Of a stretch of DNA of 17,057 nt, positions 1 through 8,571 are shown in pieces. The stretch comes from Crocinitomicaceae bacterium (lineage in GTDB: Bacteria > Bacteroidota > Bacteroidia > Flavobacteriales_D > Crocinitomicaceae). A program made the translations under genes and the position numbers. The DNA lies in assembly GCA_023264075.1 (NCBI GenBank), contig JALQTG010000119.1:1-17057 (forward strand). Reading direction: 5' to 3'. The notes under the pieces are model-generated. The model did not search any database and was not told the origin of the DNA. It worked only from the letters and a program-made list of their open reading frames with translations. The stretch's first letter is position 1. Each line of letters begins with the position of its first letter.

Positions 1-20
1 TTTGCCATTTTAACTATCTT

Positions 21-1736
21 TTAGTGTGCCACCGAAATGGTGAGTTGCTCATCATTTTTTACTACATCAATCACTCCGTACCCACGCAATCCTTTTACGG
101 CTTTATCCCATTGTTTATTGCTCAGGCCGCTTTGTTCTTTCAGCACGTTTAAATCCATGCTCCCTTGTTTAGAAAGGAGATTGAAGACGTGTTGCTCTTG
201 CTCATCCAACTCGGGACCTTTTTTCTCGCCAAATTTCTCTGGTTTCATTTGTGGGAAGAACAATACTTCTTGAATAGAAGGATTATTTGTTAAAAACATA
301 ATTAAACGGTCCATTCCAATTCCCAATCCTGAAGTAGGTGGCATACCATATTCTAATGCCCGTAAAAAGTCATGATCGATGAACTGACCCGCTTCGTCAT
401 CTCCTTTTTCAGCTAACTTCACCTGCTCTTCAAACCGTTCACGCTGATCAATTGGGTCATTTAACTCGGAATAAGCATTGGCAATTTCTTTACCGCACAC
501 CATTAATTCAAAACGCTCCGTTAATTCTGGATTATCTCTGTGTTCTTTACAAAGTGGCGACATCTCTTTTGGATAATCGGTGATGAACGTAGGTTGGATA
601 TAGTTCCCTTCGCATTTTTCACCAAAGATTTCATCAATGAGTTTGCCTTTCCCCATGGTCTCATCTACGGGGATATTCATTTTTAGCGCAGCTTGGCGCA
701 ACTCGTCCTCGGATTTTCCAGCGATATCAAATCCAGTAAACTCCAAAATCGAATCACGCATAGTAATTCGTTTATACGGCGCTTTAAAATCAATTTTATG
801 CGCTCCAAAAGTAGCAGACGTTGTTCCATTCACAGCGAGCGCACAATGTTCTAATAAGCGCTCTGTGAAATCCATCATCCAATTGTAATCTTTATAGGAA
901 ACATAGATTTCCATAGCCGTAAACTCTGGATTATGCGTCCGGTCCATTCCTTCATTTCGGAAGTTTTTAGAAAACTCATAGACTCCGTCAAAACCACCAA
1001 CAATGAGGCGTTTTAGGTACAACTCATTAGCAATACGCATATACAATGGAATATCGAGCGAATTGTGATGCGTAATAAATGGTCGTGCAGCAGCTCCGCC
1101 TGGTATGGATTGTAAAATGGGTGTTTCCACCTCCATATATCCAGCATCGTTAAAAAACTGACGCATGGCACTGAATAGCTTAGTACGTTTGATAAACACT
1201 TCTTTCACCTGTGGATTTACCACTAAATCTGCATATCGTTGACGATAACGCAATTCTGGGTCTGTAAACGCGTCGTGCACATTTCCTTCTGCATCTGTTT
1301 TTGGCAAAGGCAAAGGTTTTAGTGATTTACTCAAAAGAGTAAATTCTTTAACGGATACCGAGACCTCTCCGACTTGTGTTTTAAAAACTGTTCCTTTCAC
1401 TCCGATAAAATCCCCGAGGTCTAATAATTTCTTAAACACATCATTATAGAGGGCTTTATCTTCACCAGGACATAGTTCATCGCGATTGAAGTACACTTGA
1501 ATTCGCCCATGGCTATCTTGTAATTCAGCAAAAGAAGCTTTTCCCATAATGCGCTGTGACATCATGCGTCCTGCTAAACAGACTGTCTTTCCCTCTTCAA
1601 AGTTCGACTTGAGTTCAGATGAGTAGGCATCTACGGGATATAAATCAGCTGGAAAAGGATTAATCCCTGCAGCTCTAAGTTTATCGAGTGTTTCTCTGCG
1701 TTGAATTTCCTGATCTGAAAGTTCTGTAAAGCTCAT
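21..1736 (-). CDS. lysS: Lysyl-tRNA synthetase, class II
   Basis: Charges tRNA-Lys with lysine in the cytoplasm using ATP. The 571-residue product begins with an OB-fold anticodon-binding domain (about residues 50-140), followed by the class II catalytic core: motif 2 with FRNEG near 259-263 and motif 3 GLGIGMDRLIMFL near 470-482. The core ends around residue 500. An extra segment of about 65 residues follows and looks like a small helical, winged-helix-like domain; E. coli LysS is about 505 residues and lacks it, while longer forms are familiar in Bacteroidota. The frame is open 12 codons further upstream (to 1772), but the start at 1736 (MSFTELSDQE) fits the family and lies downstream of a clear promoter box. 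The gene appears monocistronic on its 5' side because a terminator separates it from the protease gene. No terminator is visible in the 20 bases after the stop. Confidence 0.97.
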   Translation of the reverse strand: MSFTELSDQEIQRRETLDKLRAAGINPFPADLYPVDAYSSELKSNFEEGKTVCLAGRMMSQRIMGKASFAELQDSHGRIQVYFNRDELCPGEDKALYNDVFKKLLDLGDFIGVKGTVFKTQVGEVSVSVKEFTLLSKSLKPLPLPKTDAEGNVHDAFTDPELRYRQRYADLVVNPQVKEVFIKRTKLFSAMRQFFNDAGYMEVETPILQSIPGGAAARPFITHHNSLDIPLYMRIANELYLKRLIVGGFDGVYEFSKNFRNEGMDRTHNPEFTAMEIYVSYKDYNWMMDFTERLLEHCALAVNGTTSATFGAHKIDFKAPYKRITMRDSILEFTGFDIAGKSEDELRQAALKMNIPVDETMGKGKLIDEIFGEKCEGNYIQPTFITDYPKEMSPLCKEHRDNPELTERFELMVCGKEIANAYSELNDPIDQRERFEEQVKLAEKGDDEAGQFIDHDFLRALEYGMPPTSGLGIGMDRLIMFLTNNPSIQEVLFFPQMKPEKFGEKKGPELDEQEQHVFNLLSKQGSMDLNVLKEQSGLSNKQWDKAVKGLRGYGVIDVVKNDEQLTISVAH

Positions 1737-1792
1737 GTGGTGTTTATTACATTTATGATTAAAATAGCGCAATATGCGTTAAAATAAAGTGG

Positions 1793-1800
1793 CAAAGATA
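1793..1800 (-). promoter_or_regulatory. lysS promoter, -7 element
   Basis: On the minus strand this reads TATCTTTG, an exact match to the Bacteroidota -7 consensus TAnnTTTG, about 57 bases upstream of the chosen lysS start. I see no TTG at the usual 17-23 base spacing upstream; the nearest one leaves only 14 bases, so the -33 half is not supported. Confidence 0.55.
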
Positions 1801-1868
1801 AATATTATACGTTTCAATTCGTTTGTATCCTAGAAGTTTCTGGTTTTTGACGTTAGAATGAAGACGAT

Positions 1869-1905
1869 AAAAAAAGGCTGCCTACAATCGCAGGCAGCCT
1901 TTTTT
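1869..1905 (-). terminator. Rho-independent terminator of the M43 protease gene
   Basis: A perfect 14-base-pair inverted repeat (arms 1870-1883 and 1892-1905, loop 1884-1891) with a GGCTGCCT core is flanked by A and T runs on its two sides. It begins 15 bases after the protease stop codon. Read on the minus strand, it ends in a run of seven U residues. It is symmetrical enough to work in both directions, but lysS downstream is also on the minus strand, so its main job is to insulate lysS from protease transcription. Confidence 0.9.
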
Positions 1906-1920
1906 AATTATTGTGTGTTA

Positions 1921-4020
1921 TTATCTTACTACAACTTGACGAATAATTTGAGCGCTCCCAGTGTTCATGCGTAACATGTAAACACCATTTCTGAGTTGTT
2001 CAGTTCCCATCATCACTAAGTTGCTTCCAGCATTCGCTTGAATTACAGAAGACTCGACTACTTGTCCAAGCATATTCACCAATTCGATCGTATAGTTCGC
2101 GCTGTTTTCGGTGGTGAATTGAATGTTTAACTCTCCTTCAGTAGGGTTCGGATAAACATTAAAGTCAGTGAACATACTGGACTCCTCAACGCTTAGGTTT
2201 TGCGGATCTCCTGCATAGATATTGATATCATCGAGGTAGAAGTTATTTCCTCCATCTGCTTCAAATTGAAATTTAACTCGTGCATTTTCCACCCAAAATG
2301 TACTTGTGATGTTTGTCATATGCACTGTTACCCAATCTTCTTGTGATGATGGAGTCCATGAACTCGTAGCAATTAAAGGACTCAAATTATCCCCTTTTAA
2401 CGTTTTACGTTGTGCCCATGTTTCACCACAATCGCTAGTTACAAAAACGCGCAGCCATTCTTCGTTCGCCGCTGAACGCTTGCGATAAGCATAGCGGAAG
2501 GTAAGCGTCATACCATCTGTTATGGAAGATAAATCAATCGGAGCAGATATCAATTCATCGATGTTTCCTGATGGTTGTCCAAAATTGGCTAATCGTGCAG
2601 ATTTCACACCTGTATGTCCTACGCTTCCAATTTGAAAAGCGGAATTATTTCCTGGGTTATCCACAAACCAATCAGCGGATGGTAAGGACGATACGGATTC
2701 AAAACTTTCCATGAATGGTGCAGGTGCACTTGTTGGTAGAACAGTAATGAAAGCCGTTTTAGTTTCTGTTACAGAGTTAGTTCCGTCAGATACTTCCAAT
2801 GTTACGTTGTATGTTCCAGGTGTAACGTAAGTAACCGTTGGATTTTGGTCTGTAGAAGAACCTTCCATCGTTCCAGGGAATGTCCAATCCCATGAGATTG
2901 GCCCATGAAAAGAAAAATCTGTAAATGTTACTTGCGAACCCACACATACTTGGTAGAATGTTGCATCAAAGTCCACTTTACACAATTGATCTGGCTCGTT
3001 AACACCAGTTGCGATTAAGTTGTTATTAGAAACTACATTGCTTCGTCCACCAGTGTTTGAGTTTAATGCAGCATGCATTCTTGCCTTTTGACCATTCGTA
3101 AACATTTTTGAACAGTATGAATATTCCATATAGTTTTCTACGTTATCCAAAGAATTACACGACGTACCATTTACATTACAACTTTGCCACCCAATCGTGT
3201 TTGGAGTGTCATTCACACCATCATCATCTTGACAGTTTGAAGCAACACCTGGATCATTTGTTCCACCCCAAAGGTGAGGAAGGTTCAACCAGTGACCTAT
3301 TTCGTGCGTCAATGTTCTACTTGTATAATTAGTACTGGTCCCAATATTTCCTGTGTAGTTGTGAAGGACATGAATACCATTATTCATTCCCGTTCCTATC
3401 CAGTTACTTGGTAAATACGTGTATCCAGCTGCTCCACCTATGTCTGCAGCCACATAAACATTCAAATACTTGTTCCCTGGCCAGTTTCCATGAGCATTTT
3501 GAACAGCACTGATACGTTGGTTTTCAGACCCGCCAAAAGTAGCTGTAGAGAACGTTCGGGTTATACCGTTTGTACAGTTTCCAGCGTTATCTCTTTTTGC
3601 CAATTTAAATTCCACCTCAACATCTGCTACGATGGGAAGAAAATTTGAGTTCACATTGTTCGCGTCATTGTTTAACAACTGATAATCTCTATTCATGATT
3701 TCAAGGCAACTCAACACTTGTTCGTCTGAAATATTTTCGGGACCACCAGCATGAATGATGTGAAACACCACTGGAATAGTATAAGAAATTACACGATTTC
3801 CATCTGAAGACATTACTTCTGGATGTTCAAGAATAAACTGTTCTGTAAAATTATTTAGGTTTTGAACAGAACTTTCGTGAATGAGTCGTTGTGCTGGAGT
3901 CAATGACTGCAACATTTCATGCGTTTTTTCCGCTTGATGACAAGGATGAACGCCACTGTGCTGCGCATTTACGGAAAATAGCGCTCCGACGATTAATAGC
4001 AATGATAATATTTTTTTCAT
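1921..4020 (-). CDS. Secreted M43-family zinc metalloprotease with PKD domain and T9SS sorting tail
   Basis: Predicted secreted protease of 699 residues. It has a Sec signal peptide (about 1-20, ending VNAQ), a propeptide-like stretch, and an M43 (pappalysin/cytophagalysin) catalytic domain at about 75-330. The zinc-binding motif HEIGHWLNLPH covers 239-249 (His239, Glu240, His243, His249), and the Met-turn is NYMEY with Met298. A PKD domain follows at about 350-428 (SWDWTFPG and YVTPGTYNVTLEVSD are typical). A jelly-roll, MAM-like region with LDDINIY spans about 435-603. The last 75 or so residues, starting near VYPNPTEGE, form a type A T9SS sorting domain, which directs export through the outer membrane by the type IX system and usually surface attachment or release. 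The frame stays open to 4140, but the true start is at 4020 because the signal peptide begins there and a plausible promoter lies between the two. The substrate cannot be told from sequence. Confidence 0.93.
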   Translation of the reverse strand: MKKILSLLLIVGALFSVNAQHSGVHPCHQAEKTHEMLQSLTPAQRLIHESSVQNLNNFTEQFILEHPEVMSSDGNRVISYTIPVVFHIIHAGGPENISDEQVLSCLEIMNRDYQLLNNDANNVNSNFLPIVADVEVEFKLAKRDNAGNCTNGITRTFSTATFGGSENQRISAVQNAHGNWPGNKYLNVYVAADIGGAAGYTYLPSNWIGTGMNNGIHVLHNYTGNIGTSTNYTSRTLTHEIGHWLNLPHLWGGTNDPGVASNCQDDDGVNDTPNTIGWQSCNVNGTSCNSLDNVENYMEYSYCSKMFTNGQKARMHAALNSNTGGRSNVVSNNNLIATGVNEPDQLCKVDFDATFYQVCVGSQVTFTDFSFHGPISWDWTFPGTMEGSSTDQNPTVTYVTPGTYNVTLEVSDGTNSVTETKTAFITVLPTSAPAPFMESFESVSSLPSADWFVDNPGNNSAFQIGSVGHTGVKSARLANFGQPSGNIDELISAPIDLSSITDGMTLTFRYAYRKRSAANEEWLRVFVTSDCGETWAQRKTLKGDNLSPLIATSSWTPSSQEDWVTVHMTNITSTFWVENARVKFQFEADGGNNFYLDDINIYAGDPQNLSVEESSMFTDFNVYPNPTEGELNIQFTTENSANYTIELVNMLGQVVESSVIQANAGSNLVMMGTEQLRNGVYMLRMNTGSAQIIRQVVVR

Positions 4021-4054
4021 AGTATAAATTATGGGTTTTTTGTAGATAGCTGTG

Positions 4055-4084
4055 CAATATACGACATTATCTATAAACCACCAA
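4055..4084 (-). promoter_or_regulatory. Probable promoter of the M43 protease gene
   Basis: On the minus strand a TTG (4082-4084) is followed after exactly 20 bases by TATATTG (4055-4061), a near match to the Bacteroidota TTG-N17-23-TAnnTTTG layout with one T missing. Transcription would start roughly 25-30 bases upstream of the ATG at 4020. This also argues against starting the protein at 4140. Confidence 0.4.
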
Positions 4085-4154
4085 TGGGATTTATTTAAAC
4101 GGTGCGTTTCGTTGATTAAATGACATATTAACCGCTCCAAGGATGTTCCAAACG

Positions 4155-4162
4155 TAAATTTG
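4155..4162 (+). promoter_or_regulatory. polA promoter, -7 element
   Basis: TAAATTTG is an exact match to the TAnnTTTG element, 68 bases upstream of the polA start. The gap between the divergent protease and polA genes (4021-4230) holds both promoters and nothing else I can recognise. No TTG lies at the expected -33 distance. Confidence 0.5.
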
Positions 4163-4230
4163 CACCGTACAGCGGGGCGTTTTCAAGTACATTCTCTAGA
4201 ATTGTTGTTATTTTTGGTAAAAATTCACGT

Positions 4231-7038
4231 ATGGTTTCGGATATCCACGATAAAAAGTTATTTCTTTTAGATGCATTTGCATTGATTTACAGAGCCTATT
4301 TCGCATTTGCGAAGAACCCTCGCGTGAATTCTCGCGGGGAGAATACTTCTGCTGCTTTTGGCTTTACGAATGCCTTAATTGATGTTCTTAACAAAGAAAA
4401 GCCCACGCACATTGCTGTGGTATTTGACGCTCCAGGTGGTGCCACCAATCGAATGGAAGATTTCGCAGCTTACAAAGCAAACCGTCAGGAAATGCCGGAA
4501 GATATTCGAAATATGATTGATCCGATAAAAGAAATCATTGCCGCCTTCAATATTCCCATTTTATTAAAAGAAGGTTTTGAGGCGGATGATGTCATCGGAA
4601 CCTTAGCTAAAGTAGCTGAAAAAGAGGGGTTCTCCACATATATGATGACACCTGATAAAGACTTTGGACAATTAGTTTCAGACAATATTTTCATCTATAA
4701 GCCCGGTAGGGGAGGGAACCCACCAGAAATCCTCGGCGTAAAAGAAGTGTGTGAAAAATTTGAAGTGGATGACCCTCTTAAGGTAATTGACATTCTTGGA
4801 CTTTGGGGTGATAGTGTAGATAACATTCCTGGAATTCCTGGAATAGGAGAAAAAACGTCTAAATTATTGATTCAGAAGTATGGCTCTGTAGAAAACCTCA
4901 TTGCACATGCAGAAGAACTGAAAGGAAAACAAAAAGAGAATGTTATCAATTTTGCGGAGCAAGGACTGATGTCGAAAATGCTAGCAACAATTATTACCGA
5001 TGTAGACGTTCCGTTTGATCCTGAGGACTTGAAGTTGATTCCACCAGATGCAGATAAAATTCGTGAGGTCTTTACGAAATTGGAATTCCGGAATTTGGCA
5101 AAACGGGTGATTGGGGAAGAGATTGTGATAACTTCTACGACCGTGAATGACGACAGCGCCCAACTCGATTTGTTTGGCACACAAAGTCTTTCTGAGGAAC
5201 AAGCGCCTGCAGAAACGAGTGAGCTTAAGACAATCGCCACGGAAAAGCCGAATTATCATTTGGTAAATACCCCAGAGGAACGAAAAAAATTGCTGGACAT
5301 CTTGATGAACCAGTCATCGGTGTGCTTCGACACTGAAACAGATAGCCTCGAGGCGCGACATGCAAATATCGTGGGGATGTCATTTTCGTTCAAGGCACGC
5401 GAAGCTTATTATGTGCCCGTGCCAGAAAAGCAAGAGGATGCTCAACACATTATGAATGAGTTTCAACCATTTTTTGAAGCCTCCACGATCGAAAAAGTAG
5501 CCCATAATTTAAAATACGATGAGCAGGTCGTCAATCGATACGGGATATCGATTAAAGGCCCCCGTTTCGACACTATGATTGCCCACTATATCTTGTCCCC
5601 TGATGGCAAGCATGGAATGGATTTTTTATCAGAGTATTATTTAGGTTATCAACCGATTTCGATTACTGATCTCATTGGTAAGAAAGGAAAAAATCAACTT
5701 TCCATGCGGGATCTAGACCCAAAGGAAGTGGTAAACTATGCTTGTGAAGATGCGGACATCGCTTGGCAACTGAAAGAGAAGTTCCTTCCGGAGATTCAAA
5801 AAGAGCATACCAAAGAACTTTTCTACAACATGGAAATGCCATTGGTGGAAGTGCTAAAATGTATGGAGCAGGAGGGGATTAATATTGATACTGACATGTT
5901 GGGTAAATTTTCCATTGAATTGGAGGAAGAACTCACAATTCTGGAAAAGAAAATCATCGAATTGGCAGGGACAGAATTCAACATTGACTCCCCGAAACAA
6001 TTAGGAGACGTTCTTTTTGAAAAACTACAAATTTCGAAGAAGGCAAAGAAGACCAAAACTGGTCAATACTCTACCTCGGAGGATGTGCTTCAAAACCATG
6101 TGCATGATCATGAAATTGTGCCATTGATTTTGGATTACCGCTCATTAAAAAAATTAAAGAGTACTTATGTCGACCCATTGCCAACATTGGTGGATCCTAC
6201 CGATAAGCGACTTCATACCCATTTTATGCAAACCGTGGCTTCAACCGGACGTTTGAGTTCTACTAATCCCAATATTCAAAACATTCCAATTCGAACAGAG
6301 AAAGGGAGAGAAATTCGTAAGGCGTTTATCGCACGGGATGAAAATCATGTACTCATGGCGGCGGATTACTCCCAAATTGAATTGCGTGTGATTGCGGCTT
6401 TGAGCGGCGATCGCAATATGATCATTGCCTTTCAAGATAGGTTAGATATTCACGCGGCTACGGCATCAAAAGTGTATGGAGTCCCTCTTGACGAGGTAAC
6501 GAGAAACCAACGAAGCAACGCCAAGGCAGTCAACTTTGGGATTATTTATGGGCAATCGGCGTTCGGGCTTTCTCAAAATTTGGGGATTTCACGTACCGAA
6601 GCCAAAGAAATCATCGACAGTTATTTTGAGCAATATGCAACCATTAAAACCTTTATGGACTCTGCTGTGAAAAAAGCAAGAGAGCTGGGGTATGTTGAAA
6701 CCATCATGAAGCGCAGAAGGTATTTGTCTGACATCAATTCGAGCAATGCGATTGTTCGTGGTTTTGCTGAACGTAATGCCATAAACGCTCCCATACAAGG
6801 AAGTGCTGCCGACATTATTAAAATGGCTATGATAAAAGTATTCAACCGAATGAATTCGGAAAGATTAAGATCGAAAATGTTGCTTCAGGTACATGATGAA
6901 TTGGTGTTCGACGTGCACATAGACGAGGTAGATATCATGCGTCAATTGGTGAAGGAGGAAATGGAAGGCGCTGTTCAGCTCGACGTTCCGATGCAAGTAG
7001 AAATGGAATTCGCCAAAAATTGGTTGGAAGCACATTAG
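4231..7038 (+). CDS. polA: DNA polymerase I
   Basis: Replication and repair polymerase that removes RNA primers and fills gaps. The 935 residues hold all three domains. The 5'-3' exonuclease domain is at about 8-295, with MTPDKDFGQL and the helix-hairpin-helix GIPGIGEKTS at 201-210. The 3'-5' proofreading domain is at about 340-530. It keeps Exo I Asp367/Glu369 (DTET), Exo II NLKYD with Asp430, and Exo III Tyr503/Asp507, so proofreading should be active, unlike in Taq or Bacillus enzymes. The polymerase domain has motif A with Asp712 (ADYSQIELR), motif B with Lys765 and Phe769 (AKAVNFGIIYG), and motif C with His888/Asp889 (QVHDE). Phe769 aligns with E. coli Phe762, the residue that discriminates against dideoxynucleotides. 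The GNAT gene starts 28 bases after the stop and is probably co-transcribed. Confidence 0.98.
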   Translation: MVSDIHDKKLFLLDAFALIYRAYFAFAKNPRVNSRGENTSAAFGFTNALIDVLNKEKPTHIAVVFDAPGGATNRMEDFAAYKANRQEMPEDIRNMIDPIKEIIAAFNIPILLKEGFEADDVIGTLAKVAEKEGFSTYMMTPDKDFGQLVSDNIFIYKPGRGGNPPEILGVKEVCEKFEVDDPLKVIDILGLWGDSVDNIPGIPGIGEKTSKLLIQKYGSVENLIAHAEELKGKQKENVINFAEQGLMSKMLATIITDVDVPFDPEDLKLIPPDADKIREVFTKLEFRNLAKRVIGEEIVITSTTVNDDSAQLDLFGTQSLSEEQAPAETSELKTIATEKPNYHLVNTPEERKKLLDILMNQSSVCFDTETDSLEARHANIVGMSFSFKAREAYYVPVPEKQEDAQHIMNEFQPFFEASTIEKVAHNLKYDEQVVNRYGISIKGPRFDTMIAHYILSPDGKHGMDFLSEYYLGYQPISITDLIGKKGKNQLSMRDLDPKEVVNYACEDADIAWQLKEKFLPEIQKEHTKELFYNMEMPLVEVLKCMEQEGINIDTDMLGKFSIELEEELTILEKKIIELAGTEFNIDSPKQLGDVLFEKLQISKKAKKTKTGQYSTSEDVLQNHVHDHEIVPLILDYRSLKKLKSTYVDPLPTLVDPTDKRLHTHFMQTVASTGRLSSTNPNIQNIPIRTEKGREIRKAFIARDENHVLMAADYSQIELRVIAALSGDRNMIIAFQDRLDIHAATASKVYGVPLDEVTRNQRSNAKAVNFGIIYGQSAFGLSQNLGISRTEAKEIIDSYFEQYATIKTFMDSAVKKARELGYVETIMKRRRYLSDINSSNAIVRGFAERNAINAPIQGSAADIIKMAMIKVFNRMNSERLRSKMLLQVHDELVFDVHIDEVDIMRQLVKEEMEGAVQLDVPMQVEMEFAKNWLEAH

Positions 7039-7066
7039 TAACGATTTACCTTAATATTTCTCAGGA

Positions 7067-7543
7067 GTGAAATACAGATTAATACAACCAGCAGATAATG
7101 CTGAAATTGCTCGGGTGATACGCGGTGCACTGGAGGAGTTTGGAGTAAATCAACCTGGAACGGTATATACAGATCCAACTACAGATGATTTGTATGCATT
7201 GTTTCGTGCTGAGAAAAGTGCGTATTGGATTGCAGAAGAGAATGGGCGTATTTTCGGCGGATGCGGAATCTATCCGACTGCTGGTCTACCCAACGGCTAC
7301 GCAGAACTCGTAAAATTATACCTCAGAAAAGAAGCAAGAGGCAAAGGAATCGGTCAAGAACTCATGCTTAAAAGCATTGATTCCTCAAGAGAGATGGGGT
7401 ATACACACCTTTATCTGGAATCGCTTCCAGAACTTAATCAAGCGGTGGACTTGTATAAAAAAGTTGGGTTTAAGTTATTGCCGAATCGCCTAGGCTATTC
7501 GGGTCATTTCGCCTGTGATTTGTGGATGGAGTTGGAAATTTGA
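7067..7543 (+). CDS. GNAT family N-acetyltransferase
   Basis: A 158-residue single-domain acetyltransferase of the GNAT fold, which would transfer an acetyl group from acetyl-CoA to an amine; the substrate is unknown. The acetyl-CoA pyrophosphate-binding motif RGKGIG lies at 91-96, after the strand AELVKLYL. A typical C-terminal half follows (LYLESLPELNQAVDLYKKVGFKLL), and the ending GHFACDLWM is seen in small GNAT proteins. Translation starts at GTG: an in-frame TAA only 15 bases upstream (7052-7054) leaves no other usual start, and the protein begins as GNAT proteins normally do. An AGGA sits directly against the start with no usable spacing, so it is unlikely to act as a Shine-Dalgarno. 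The gene follows polA at 28 bases on the same strand. Confidence 0.88.
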   Translation: MKYRLIQPADNAEIARVIRGALEEFGVNQPGTVYTDPTTDDLYALFRAEKSAYWIAEENGRIFGGCGIYPTAGLPNGYAELVKLYLRKEARGKGIGQELMLKSIDSSREMGYTHLYLESLPELNQAVDLYKKVGFKLLPNRLGYSGHFACDLWMELEI

Positions 7544-7555
7544 GGTTTTGAGTAA

Positions 7556-7578
7556 TTTCTACACATATAATGTAGAAA
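7556..7578. repeat. Perfect 8-bp inverted repeat upstream of prs
   Basis: TTTCTACA and TGTAGAAA, separated by 7 bases, form a perfect palindrome 12 bases after the GNAT stop and 15 bases before the prs -7 box. It has no T run, so it is a poor intrinsic terminator. It covers the place where the -33 contact of the prs promoter should be, so it could be an operator; this is inference. Confidence 0.35.
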
Positions 7579-7593
7579 ACAAAATTATTTCCG

Positions 7594-7601
7594 TACATTT
7601 G
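7594..7601 (+). promoter_or_regulatory. prs promoter, -7 element
   Basis: TACATTTG matches TAnnTTTG exactly, 22 bases upstream of the prs ATG, giving a short leader. No TTG is found at the usual -33 spacing; that stretch is occupied by the inverted repeat at 7556-7578. Confidence 0.55.
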
Positions 7602-7623
7602 TCGCCCAAAATAAGGGACCAGA

Positions 7624-8562
7624 ATGGCAGTTGAAGCTAAAATATTCGCAGGACGTGCGTCCAAACAACTCGGAGAGGCAGTAGCAAAATCTTTTGGGAT
7701 TGCCCTTGGAAATGTGATTGTCGCTGAATTTAGCGATGGAGAGTTTCAACCATCGTTTGAAGAAACGGTACGTGGTCAAGATGTATTTATTATACAGTCG
7801 ACGATGCCTCCAGCGGATAATTTATTGGAGCTATTATTGATGGTGGATGCTGCGAAACGTGCGTCTGCCCGAAAAATCATCACTGTAATGCCTTATTTTG
7901 GTTTAGCGCGTCAAGATAGAAAAGATAAGCCACGTGTTGCGATTGGTGCTAAGTTAGTTGCCAATATGCTGGCAGCAGCTGGTGTAAATCGATTGATTAC
8001 AATGGATTTGCATGCTGATCAGATTCAAGGCTTCTTTGAATTCCCAGTAGACCATCTGTATGCTTCTACCTTGTTTTTTCCGGAAATTGAAAAGTTAGTT
8101 AACGCAGGTGATGCAGTCATGGCTGCTCCTGATGTGGGCGGTGCGAAACGGGCTGGTTCATACGCAAAAAAATTGGATACAGGACTAGCTTTGTGTCACA
8201 AACAACGTAAGAAAGCCAATGAAATTTCAGAAATGACTGTAATTGGTGATGTAGAAGGAAAAGACGTCATACTTGTGGATGACATGTGTGATACTGCCGG
8301 TACATTGACCAAAGCAGCTGATCTGTTCATGGAAAAAGGTGCGAAAAGTGTACGCGCGTTTTGCACGCATGCAGTGCTCTCAGGACCAGCTTATGAGCGC
8401 ATCAATAATTCAAACTTAACGGAATTGATAGTCACAGATACGATTCCATTAAAACAACACAGTGATAAAATTCGCGTTTTATCCACTGCAGATTTGTTTG
8501 CCGACGTGATTCATTCATTATTGGAAAATAAATCAATTAGTTCACATTTTATAATCTCTTAA
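7624..8562 (+). CDS. prs: Ribose-phosphate pyrophosphokinase (PRPP synthetase)
   Basis: Makes 5-phosphoribosyl-1-pyrophosphate from ribose 5-phosphate and ATP. PRPP feeds purine, pyrimidine, histidine, tryptophan and NAD synthesis. The 312-residue length is normal for class I enzymes. The conserved parts are in order: the N-terminal EFSDGEF segment (35-41), the ATP-region LARQDRKDKPR (94-104), the Mg-binding DLHADQIQGFF (128-138), the flexible catalytic loop with Lys193 and Arg195 (HKQRKKAN), and the PRPP-binding loop VILVDDMCDTAGTL (215-228). rplY begins only 9 bases after the stop, an arrangement common in bacteria, and the pair ends at a strong terminator. Confidence 0.97.
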   Translation: MAVEAKIFAGRASKQLGEAVAKSFGIALGNVIVAEFSDGEFQPSFEETVRGQDVFIIQSTMPPADNLLELLLMVDAAKRASARKIITVMPYFGLARQDRKDKPRVAIGAKLVANMLAAAGVNRLITMDLHADQIQGFFEFPVDHLYASTLFFPEIEKLVNAGDAVMAAPDVGGAKRAGSYAKKLDTGLALCHKQRKKANEISEMTVIGDVEGKDVILVDDMCDTAGTLTKAADLFMEKGAKSVRAFCTHAVLSGPAYERINNSNLTELIVTDTIPLKQHSDKIRVLSTADLFADVIHSLLENKSISSHFIIS

Positions 8563-8571
8563 TATAAACAA

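Noticed and set aside
1737..1772. 12-codon upstream extension of lysS
   Set aside because: The family N terminus fits the Met at 1736; the extension is odd in composition (Asn/His/Lys/Cys-rich), and AT-rich DNA stays open easily over this length.
3108..3332. Plus-strand open frame with a His-rich run opposite the protease zinc-site region
   Set aside because: It lies wholly antisense to conserved protease codons; the His run is the complement of codons around the Asp-rich stretch near residues 265-271.
4021..4140. N-terminal extension of the protease reading frame by 40 codons
   Set aside because: The signal peptide begins at the internal Met at 4020, and a plausible promoter sits inside the extension, so this stretch is a 5' leader and intergenic DNA rather than protein.
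7052..7069. AGGAG in front of the GNAT gene as a Shine-Dalgarno site
   Set aside because: It touches or overlaps the GTG with no spacing, which would not allow normal ribosome placement, and genes in this phylum mostly do without such sites.
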